From: CAYXAA01 sp964462985
Lineage (GTDB): Bacteria > Pseudomonadota > Alphaproteobacteria > Rhizobiales > Stappiaceae
Length of the DNA stretch: 48,756 nt
Direction of reading: 5' to 3'
Assembly (NCBI GenBank): GCA_964462985.1
Contig: CAYXAA010000034.1
Span: 1 to 48,756 of the forward strand
The notes under the pieces were generated by a model. It did not search any database. It was not told the DNA's origin and saw nothing but the letters and a program-made list of their open reading frames with translations. The translations under genes and the position numbers were made by a program. Below, one piece after another: positions 43,293-48,756 of this stretch (position 1 is its first letter; each line of letters begins with the position of its first letter).

Positions 43293-43483
43293 GTCATCCT
43301 GGGTCGTGTGCGCCGCAGGCGCATCACGAGACCCGGGACCCAGCGCCCAAGCCGCGCGCAACGCGCGCCCGATCGCGCGACCAGCGCCGATGGTCGCGCG
43401 GGCAAGGTGCGCGCTTCGCGTGCGAGTCTCACGCGGGTTCTGGATCGCGCGATGTCGCTGCGCGGCACGCGGTCCAGGATGAC
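43293..43483. repeat. REP/BIME-like inverted repeat pair
   Basis: GTCATCCTGGGTCGTGTGCG begins at 43293 and the mirror element ends in GTCCAGGATGAC at 43483. The right unit (43427-43483) is nearly identical, as reverse complement, to bases 48592-48649 at the window's right end (three substitutions and one indel over about 57 bases by eye). The left unit (around 43321-43345) matches the last 21 bases of the window in reverse. A dispersed element built from two inward units is therefore present at least twice. Confidence 0.8.
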
Positions 43484-43570
43484 GCGGGGGATGGGCGGCG
43501 GGGATGACGCCGAGGGCGAGCCGCCGAATATGATGAGGCCGCCGAGCGCGGCCTGCGGTTCCTCTAGCGC

Positions 43571-44962
43571 TCACGCCTCCGACACCGGCAACCTGATCAC
43601 GACCTTCAAGCCAGGCTCGGCATCCTCCAGGGTCAGTTCGCCGCCGTGCATGTGCGCCACCGCCTGAACCAGGCTGAGGCCGAGGCCCGAGCCCGGCTCG
43701 GTGCGGCTTTCCTCGAGCCTGACGAAACGGCGGGTGGCGCGCTCGCGGTCCTCGGGGGCGATGCCCTGCCCGATATCGGAGACGGCAAGACAAACGGCGG
43801 TGTCGTCCCGGGCGATTCCGACGGTGATGGCGCCATCCGATCCGTCGGCGGGCCGGCCGTATTTTAGGGCGTTCTCGATCAGGTTGATCAGCGCCTGGGC
43901 GAGAAGTTCGCGGTTGCCGCGGACGACGGCATCGTCACTGCGGCCGACCTTGAGGCGGGCGCCCTGGTCTTCCGCCAGCGGCTCGTAGAGCTCGACCACC
44001 TCGGCGACCAGCGCCCTGAGGTCGACCTCCTCCATCTCGGCCTGTGCCGAACCGGACTCGACCCGGGCGATGCGCAGCATGGCGTCGAAAGTCCGGATCA
44101 ACTGGTCGCAGTCCTCGATGGTTGCCTCGAGGATCTCGCGGCTGGCGGGATCGGCGCCCGGGGCCTCCCGCAGGGCCGCCTCGATCCGGTTGCGCATGCG
44201 CGTCAACGGGGTCTTCAGGTCGTGGGCGATGTTGTCCGAGACATCCTTCAGCCCCTGCATCAGGGCCTCGATGCGGTCCAGCATGGTGTTGAGGCCGGTG
44301 GCGAGCCGGTCGAACTCGTCACGGCCGCCGTCGACCGGCAGCCGCTCGCTGAGGTCGCCGTTCATGATGCGCTTGCCGGTTTCGGTGATGGCATCGATGC
44401 GCCGCAGCACCCGGCGGCTGACGAAGACCCAGGTGACGAGACCGAGCCCGACGACCACCAGCAGCCAGAACCGCAGCGCCCGGGCGAGGAGGCTGCGGAA
44501 ATAATGCTGGTCGGCAAGGTCGCGGCCGACGAGGATGCGAAAGCCGCCGGGAAGCTCGTAGACCCGGATCAGCGCCTCATGGGTTCCCGGTCCCGTGCTG
44601 CGGGTGTAGCGCACGCGCTGGATCTGGCCGTCCGCCTCCTCGAGAATGACCGACGGCAATTCGCGGATGTTGCCGGCGAGCACGTTGCCGGCAAAATCGA
44701 CGACAAGATAAAGGCTGGCGCCGGGCTGGCGCACCCTGGCGTCGACGACGGCAACGAGGCGGCGGATGCCGCCAATGCGGTACTGGTCGGCAAGGCCGTT
44801 GATCTCGGCGTCGACCGTCTGCTGGGTCTGCTCCTTCAGCACCGCCGCCGTGTCGCGGGAGATATAGACCAGCATGCCGACAGAGGTGAGCGTCAGCACC
44901 GCCAGATAAAGCGCCGCCAGCTTGATCGCCGTGGTGTGAAAGATCTTACCGAGAGCCGACAC
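43571..44962 (-). CDS. Sensor histidine kinase (OmpR-type two-component partner)
   Basis: A 463-residue inner-membrane kinase. A membrane helix near the N-terminus (IKLAALYLAVLTLTSVGMLVYI), a periplasmic domain of about 125 residues and a second helix (LRFWLLVVVGLGLVTWVFV) are followed by HAMP, the H-box DNIAHDLKTPLTRMRN (His247), NLIENALKYG, DIGQGIAPED and GSGLGLSLVQAV. The GTG at 44962 overlaps the response-regulator gene by 17 bp, indicating translational coupling; a longer in-frame extension lies within that gene. It responds to an unknown periplasmic signal. Its position next to degP suggests envelope sensing, which is inference. Confidence 0.92.
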   Translation of the reverse strand: MSALGKIFHTTAIKLAALYLAVLTLTSVGMLVYISRDTAAVLKEQTQQTVDAEINGLADQYRIGGIRRLVAVVDARVRQPGASLYLVVDFAGNVLAGNIRELPSVILEEADGQIQRVRYTRSTGPGTHEALIRVYELPGGFRILVGRDLADQHYFRSLLARALRFWLLVVVGLGLVTWVFVSRRVLRRIDAITETGKRIMNGDLSERLPVDGGRDEFDRLATGLNTMLDRIEALMQGLKDVSDNIAHDLKTPLTRMRNRIEAALREAPGADPASREILEATIEDCDQLIRTFDAMLRIARVESGSAQAEMEEVDLRALVAEVVELYEPLAEDQGARLKVGRSDDAVVRGNRELLAQALINLIENALKYGRPADGSDGAITVGIARDDTAVCLAVSDIGQGIAPEDRERATRRFVRLEESRTEPGSGLGLSLVQAVAHMHGGELTLEDAEPGLKVVIRLPVSEA

Positions 44963-45626
44963 GGATCGAATAACCGGCGCCGCGAATGGTATGAAGCAGC
45001 GGCTTGTCGAAGCCCTTGTCGATCTTCGACCGCAGCCGGGAGATGTGGACATCGATGACATTGGTCTGCGGATCGAAGTGATATTCCCAGACGTTCTCGA
45101 GCAGCATTGTCCGCGTCACCACCTGACCTGCATTCTGCATCAGGTACTCAAGCAGCTTGAACTCGCGCGGCTGCAGCGGGATCTCGCGCCCGGCACGGGT
45201 GACGGTGTGGCTGAGACGGTCGAGCGTCAGATCGTCGACGGTGTAGGAGGTCTCGACCTCGGCCTGGGGCGGGCGGCGGCCGAGCGCCTCGACGCGCGCC
45301 AGAAGCTCGGAAAAGGCGTAGGGCTTCGGCAGGTAGTCATCGCCGCCGGCGCGAAGGCCGGTGACGCGGTCGTCGACCTGGCCGAGCGCCGACAGGATCA
45401 GCACCGGGGTGTGGTTGCCTTCGGCCCTGAGGCTCGCGATCAGCGACAGGCCGTCGCGCCGCGGCAGCATGCGGTCGACGACGAGCACGTCATAGCTGCC
45501 GGACGAGGCCAGGTTGAAGCCCTCCTCGCCGTCGGCGGCATGGTCGACGACGTGGCCGGCCTCCTTCAGCGCCTTGACCAGATAAAGAGCGGCTTCACGG
45601 TCGTCCTCGACGATCAGAATCCGCAT
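44946..45626 (-). CDS. OmpR-family response regulator
   Basis: A 226-residue DNA-binding response regulator. The receiver domain has acidic residues IVEDD, phosphoacceptor Asp51 (VLVVDRMLP), a switch Ser (LILSALG) and Lys in LPKPY. The C-terminal winged helix contains LQPREFKLLEYLMQNAGQVVTRTMLLENVWEYHFDPQTNVIDVHISRLRSKID, the standard OmpR/PhoB recognition region. The ATG at 45626 has GGGGGAG upstream; an in-frame start seven codons earlier is less likely. It is followed with 17 bp overlap by the cognate kinase gene. The gene lies 211 bp downstream of degP on the same strand. Confidence 0.94.
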   Translation of the reverse strand: MRILIVEDDREAALYLVKALKEAGHVVDHAADGEEGFNLASSGSYDVLVVDRMLPRRDGLSLIASLRAEGNHTPVLILSALGQVDDRVTGLRAGGDDYLPKPYAFSELLARVEALGRRPPQAEVETSYTVDDLTLDRLSHTVTRAGREIPLQPREFKLLEYLMQNAGQVVTRTMLLENVWEYHFDPQTNVIDVHISRLRSKIDKGFDKPLLHTIRGAGYSIRVGSR

Positions 45627-45788
45627 GGCGTGCTCCCCCTCTTCCACAACGACGCCGGACGGCCGGACCGGTTTCTGCCTGCGCCATCCTGCCGGCTTTC
45701 CTGCCGAAATTGAAGGAAAACCGGCGGCAGGGAAACCCTGCCGCCGCCGATCCGGCCGGTAGGCGAACGCGAGGCCCGGCCGGGCCGG

Positions 45789-45823
45789 GATGGCCCCACG
45801 CAGCGGACCTCGCTGGGGCCATC
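45789..45823 (-). terminator. Putative terminator-like stem-loop after degP
   Basis: GATGGCCCCA (45789-45798) and TGGGGCCATC (45814-45823) are perfect 10-bp complements around a 15-base loop, 15-49 bp past the degP stop. There is no T-run after the stem on the minus strand, so it may be a processing or stabilising stem rather than a strong intrinsic terminator. Confidence 0.45.
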
Positions 45824-45837
45824 GACCGGAGGGTTGC

Positions 45838-47358
45838 TCAGCCCTGGTCGACGGGAACCGCGACGAAGCGCGCGCCCTGGTCGGACTGGACCCGCATCAG
45901 CACGGCCTTGCGCCCGTTCTCCGTGGCCGAGACCACGGCCTCGGCGACGTCGCTCGGCGTGTTGACCTTCTGCCCGGCGACCTCGACGATGACGTCGCCG
46001 CGCTGCAGGCCCTTTTCGGCGGCCGCGCCGGCCGGGTCGACCCTGGTCACCACCACGCCCTCGTCGCCGGCGCCGGCAGCCGCAGCCGGAGCGACCTCGA
46101 CGCCGAGGCTCTGGACCAGGGCGGTGTCCTTGCCGGTCGGCCGGACCTCGGCCTTGGCGCTGGCGCTCTCGGCGAGCTTGCCGAGCGTGACCTCGATCGT
46201 CTGTTCGCGGCCATCGCGCCAGACGGTGAGCTCGACCCTGGTCTCGGGCGGGTAGTTGGCGATCATGCGGGCGAGATCGCGCGGCGATTTGACCGGCTTG
46301 CCGTCGACCTCAAGGATGGTGTCGCCGGACTGGATGCCGGCCTTCTCCGCCGGGCTGCCCCCTTCCGCCTGGGCGACCATCGCGCCTTCGGCCTTGGGCA
46401 GGCCGATGCTCTCGGCGATGTCGGCCGAGACCGGCTGGATCCTGACACCGAGCCAGCCGCGCACCACCATGCCGTCGTCCTTGAGGTCGGCGACGATGTC
46501 GCGGGCGGTCGAGGCCGGGATCGCGAAGGCGATGCCGACATTGCCGCCGGAGGGCGAGAAGATCGCGGCATTGACGCCAATCACCTGGCCGTGGACGTTG
46601 AAGGCCGGGCCGCCGGAATTGCCGCGGTTGACCGGGGCGTCGATCTGGATGAAGTCGTCATAGGGGCCCGCGCCGATGTCGCGGCCGCGCGCCGAGACGA
46701 TGCCGGCCGTGACCGTGCCGCCGAGGCCGAACGGATTGCCGACGGCCACCACCCATTCGCCGACCTTGGGCGCCTCGTCGGCGAATTCGACATAGGTGAA
46801 GGTGCGGTCGTCATCGACCTTGAGCAGCGCCAGGTCGGTGCGCTCGTCGGCGCCGATCAGCCTGGCCGGCAGCTCGGTGCCGTCGTCGAGCACCACGGTG
46901 AACTCGGTGCCGTCCTTGACGACGTGGTTGTTGGTCACGAGGTAGCCGTCCTCGGAGATGAAGAAGCCGGAGCCCTGGGACATGCCGCGCCGCGGGTTCG
47001 GCCGGTTCGGAACGCCCGGCATGTCGTCGCCGAAGCGCCGGAAGAACCGGTAGAGCGGATGGTCCTTGGGCAGATCCTCGAAGCCGGGGATGCCGCCGTC
47101 GGTGCCGAACGACATCATCTCCGGCCCCGCCGTCTTGACCCGGACGCTGACGACGGCCGGCTGCACCGCCGCCACCACCGGGGCGAAGTTGGCCGGGGCC
47201 TCGGCGTCGACCTTGACGGGGTCGGCCAGCGCAAGGCCCTCGGGAAACACCGTCTGTGCGGCAAGAACGCCGCTCAGCCCCAGGGCCACGCCGCCGGCCA
47301 GCAGCCGGGCGCGGCGGGCGCCGCGAAACGAAGAAGCGTGCGTATTCGGTTCATTCAT
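45838..47358 (-). CDS. degP: Periplasmic DegP/HtrA serine protease
   Basis: A 506-residue periplasmic protease/chaperone for misfolded envelope proteins. A long Arg-containing signal region precedes the mature part (RGARRARLLAGGVALGLSGVL, in two pieces, ending near ALAAQ/ALADP). The trypsin-like triad is His145 (VTNNHVV), Asp175 (ERTDLALL) and Ser248 (NRGNSGGPAF). Two PDZ domains follow (about 285-375 and 405-500), with VRGWLGVRIQPVSADIAES typical of DegP-type PDZ1. The ATG at 47358 is chosen because longer in-frame sequence reads MAVLTLKGQSVETRT, without signal-peptide character. It lies upstream of the two-component pair, which may share its transcript. Confidence 0.95.
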   Translation of the reverse strand: MNEPNTHASSFRGARRARLLAGGVALGLSGVLAAQTVFPEGLALADPVKVDAEAPANFAPVVAAVQPAVVSVRVKTAGPEMMSFGTDGGIPGFEDLPKDHPLYRFFRRFGDDMPGVPNRPNPRRGMSQGSGFFISEDGYLVTNNHVVKDGTEFTVVLDDGTELPARLIGADERTDLALLKVDDDRTFTYVEFADEAPKVGEWVVAVGNPFGLGGTVTAGIVSARGRDIGAGPYDDFIQIDAPVNRGNSGGPAFNVHGQVIGVNAAIFSPSGGNVGIAFAIPASTARDIVADLKDDGMVVRGWLGVRIQPVSADIAESIGLPKAEGAMVAQAEGGSPAEKAGIQSGDTILEVDGKPVKSPRDLARMIANYPPETRVELTVWRDGREQTIEVTLGKLAESASAKAEVRPTGKDTALVQSLGVEVAPAAAAGAGDEGVVVTRVDPAGAAAEKGLQRGDVIVEVAGQKVNTPSDVAEAVVSATENGRKAVLMRVQSDQGARFVAVPVDQG

Positions 47359-47722
47359 GGTCCGTGTCTCCACAGATTGGCCTTTCAAGGTCAGGACTGC
47401 CATTCACTCGGAAGGCGCCGCCGCTGGGGCCGCCACCAGGCAACCACCGGGCGCAAGCACGGGGCGACCACGGGGCGACCACGGGAGCAACGACGCCGAT
47501 CGCCCTCAATATGGCGATCGCCGCCTTACCGGCCGCTGTCGGGAAGATTAAGTTTTTGTAAGGTTGGGGGGGGGCGGCTTCTGTTGCCGCGGGCGGTACG
47601 CTGCCGCCCGGACTGCTGGAGCGCACGCCTCAAAAGCCATTCCACGCCCTGGCGCGACGGAAGGACCGCGGCAATTGCGACCGTTCACGGTTTACCGTGA
47701 GGCTACAGACTCATAGGGAAAT
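47359..47722. other. Intergenic region between degP and tRNA-Gln
   Basis: A 364-bp region without a supported gene. It shows an 11-bp tandem pair GGGGCGACCAC (near 47461-47483), an 8-bp inverted repeat CGATCGCC/GGCGATCG (47497-47520) and a run of nine G (47566-47574). One of these may be part of the degP control region; no -35/-10 pair is clear. Confidence 0.4.
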
Positions 47723-47797
47723 TGGCTGGGGCGCCTGGATTCGAACCAGGGAATGGCGGTACCAAAAACCGCTGCCTTACCGCTTGGCTACGCCCCA
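47723..47797 (-). tRNA. tRNA-Gln (TTG)
   Basis: A 75-nt cloverleaf on the minus strand with the acceptor stem TGGGGCG/CGCCCCA, discriminator G and encoded CCA. The anticodon stem GCGGT/ACCGC holds the loop TTTTGGT, giving anticodon TTG. The T-arm GGTTCGAATCC is standard. A promoter lies just upstream. Confidence 0.97.
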
Positions 47798-47811
47798 CCT
47801 GACGGGCCGTC

Positions 47812-47840
47812 TGTATAGCGGCAGCGACGCAGCCATGCAA
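47812..47840 (-). promoter_or_regulatory. Promoter of tRNA-Gln
   Basis: On the minus strand TTGCAT (plus coordinates 47835-47840), a 17-bp spacer and TATACA (47812-47817) lie 14 bp before the tRNA 5' end. Position, spacing and sequence fit a sigma-70 housekeeping promoter. Confidence 0.65.
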
Positions 47841-48209
47841 GCGACGGTGGCCGATCAGGGCTGGCGGCAGGCGGCGGGCCGTCGACCGGGCGACCGGTAG
47901 GAGCGAGCGGACGGGCGGGGGTGAACGGACGGCCAGCGCCTCCGGACAACGCCGCCCGCGCCCGGAGCGCACCGGCACGATCGCCAATGCCAGAGACCCA
48001 CGGGGGCCGTCACTTGTGCGACGTGCCGTCCTGGTGCGTCCGCGCCAAGGTGCCGCCGTGGCCCGATTCACGGTGGTGCAATCCGACGGCGGCAGGGGCA
48101 ATGGCCCGTGCAATCAAGCGGTTGCCGGCGTCCTTGGCCGGCCCGGCGCGGGTTTTCCACCGTCCGGCCGCCGGCCGCCGGCGCAGCGCCGGCCCGCTTG
48201 AATCCGGGG

Positions 48210-48238
48210 TTGCGGAGGCGGTCCGCCGATGCTAATAG
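48210..48238 (+). promoter_or_regulatory. Possible promoter of tRNA-Pro
   Basis: TTGCGG (48210-48215), a 17-bp spacer and TAATAG (48233-48238) lie about 76 bp upstream of the tRNA-Pro 5' end, implying a leader of roughly 70 bases. It is the only reasonable -35/-10 pair I see for this tRNA. Confidence 0.35.
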
Positions 48239-48314
48239 ACCGCCCACCGCAACGCTTCGCGCTGCGGCGCCGCAATCGGCGTGACGCCTTCATGGATCAC
48301 GCGGCCGGCCAAGT

Positions 48315-48391
48315 CGGAGTGTAGCGCAGTCTGGTAGCGCACCTCGTTCGGGACGAGGGGGTCGCAGGTTCAAATCCTGCCACTCCGACCA
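48315..48391 (+). tRNA. tRNA-Pro (CGG)
   Basis: A 77-nt cloverleaf with the acceptor stem CGGAGTG/CACTCCG, discriminator A and encoded CCA. The anticodon stem CCTCG/CGAGG holds the loop TTCGGGA, giving anticodon CGG. The T-loop GGTTCAAATCC is normal. Confidence 0.97.
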
Positions 48392-48756
48392 TTTTCAGAC
48401 TGTACGACCCGGAGACATGGGTGACGGTTCGTACCTAAGTGATGGGATACCTTCGGTCCGGAAGGGCGACTGGTTCCGGTCTCTTGTCTCATGGTCGGCC
48501 CACGCCCTCCGTCTCTCTCCGGCACCCGTCGCAGGCGCTGCCTGTGCGGGTGAGCGCCGGCCGTGCTCTTTTCCCACCGCCCGCCACTCGCGTCATCCTG
48601 GACCGCGTGCCGCGCAGCGGCATCGCGTGATCCAGGACCCAGCGTGAGATGTGCGGGCGTAAGCCCGCGCCTTACCCGCGACCAGCGGAAAGGGCGCTCG
48701 CCGCGCAGATGGACGCGCTGACGCGCGGCTTGGTCGCTGGGTCCTGGGTCTCGTGC
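48392..48756. repeat. Right-edge non-coding region with the dispersed REP-like element
   Basis: No gene is supported. GTCATCCTGG begins a repeat unit at 48592-48649 that matches the reverse complement of 43427-43483. The last 21 bases (48736-48756) match the reverse of the other unit near 43321-43345. The element is thus a second copy of the paired repeat at 43293-43483 and runs off the window. Confidence 0.75.

Larger units (their letters stand above)
43000..43570. other. Repeat-rich intergenic region upstream of glnE
   Basis: A 571-bp gap between the sensor-kinase stop and the glnE start with no supported gene. It holds an inverted pair of a gtcatcctgg element at 43293-43483 and a decayed similar palindrome at about 43118-43256. 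It should contain the glnE promoter at its left end, but no clear -35/-10 was found. Confidence 0.5.
47798..48314. other. Region between the two tRNA genes
   Basis: A 517-bp stretch bounded by divergently oriented tRNA genes. No gene is supported: open frames of up to about 105 codons are Arg/Ala/Pro-rich and show no domain. It holds the tRNA-Gln promoter at its left end and a possible tRNA-Pro promoter near 48210-48238. Confidence 0.45.

Noticed and set aside
47566..47574. Run of nine G as a phase-variation tract
   Set aside because: It lies in an intergenic region about 200 bp from degP, outside any coding frame or recognised promoter spacer, so no switching mechanism is supported.
47921..48235. 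105-codon open frame between the tRNA genes
   Set aside because: It is Arg/Ala/Pro-rich, without a ribosome-binding site or domain, and overlaps other open frames on both strands.
48315..48756. tRNA-Pro as an attachment site of an integrated element
   Set aside because: No integrase, no second copy of the tRNA 3' end and no foreign-looking genes are visible; the downstream repeats are REP-like rather than att sites.

Overview
The window is a 48.8 kb, GC-rich, densely coded chromosomal segment from an alphaproteobacterium, most likely order Hyphomicrobiales (Rhizobiales). The reasons are the codon use, the CysNC fusion, the block pepN / PleC-like kinase / glnE / two-component pair / degP, a TTAACCAT (CtrA half-site) plus GANTC (CcrM site) cluster before the PleC-like gene, and gtcat...-type interspersed repeats. 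The genus cannot be fixed from sequence reading alone. There is no phage, transposase, CRISPR array or rRNA.

Layout. 0.2-2.6 kb: a two-gene unit of an HTH-like/SAM-methyltransferase-like protein and a MetF-like protein. 2.9-5.5 kb: ilvD and a small exported protein. 5.5-10.6 kb, minus strand: an SDR dehydrogenase, a metallo-beta-lactamase-fold hydrolase overlapping a stand-alone cyclic-nucleotide-binding protein, and a large ABC transporter whose ATPase domain is degenerate and enlarged. 10.8-16.4 kb, plus strand: five tightly packed genes (two MurG-like glycosyltransferases, two GT4 glycosyltransferases, one polysaccharide-deacetylase-like protein). 16.5-20.3 kb: cysQ, cysD and cysNC, which make PAPS and dispose of PAP. 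20.5-23.6 kb: glmU, a glutathione transferase, a DMT/DUF486 membrane protein and a small methyltransferase. 23.7-29.9 kb, minus strand: a complete oligopeptide-type ABC importer (fused double ATPase, binding protein, two permeases). 30.2-32.9 kb, minus strand: a cupin-like protein and a membrane adenylate cyclase. 33.3-36.9 kb: an alpha/beta hydrolase and pepN. 37.3-47.4 kb: a PleC-like kinase, then on the minus strand glnE, an OmpR-type sensor/regulator pair and a DegP/HtrA protease. 47.7-48.4 kb: tRNA-Gln(TTG) and tRNA-Pro(CGG), both with encoded CCA.

How the genes may work together. The ABC transporter, the glycosyltransferase/deacetylase cluster and the PAPS genes lie next to one another and could form a surface glycan or glycolipid system with cyclic-nucleotide input and possible sulfation. 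That link is inference: no sulfotransferase is visible, and PAPS genes also serve plain sulfate assimilation. Around 30 kb, a near-consensus CRP-type palindrome lies between the cyclase/cupin unit and the peptide importer, suggesting local cAMP control. The PleC-like gene has an upstream region typical of cell-cycle control. The most unusual single item is the degenerate ABC ATPase. The clearest unexplained DNA structures are a perfect 21-bp hairpin before glmU and paired inverted repeats at 43.3-43.5 kb and at the right end.
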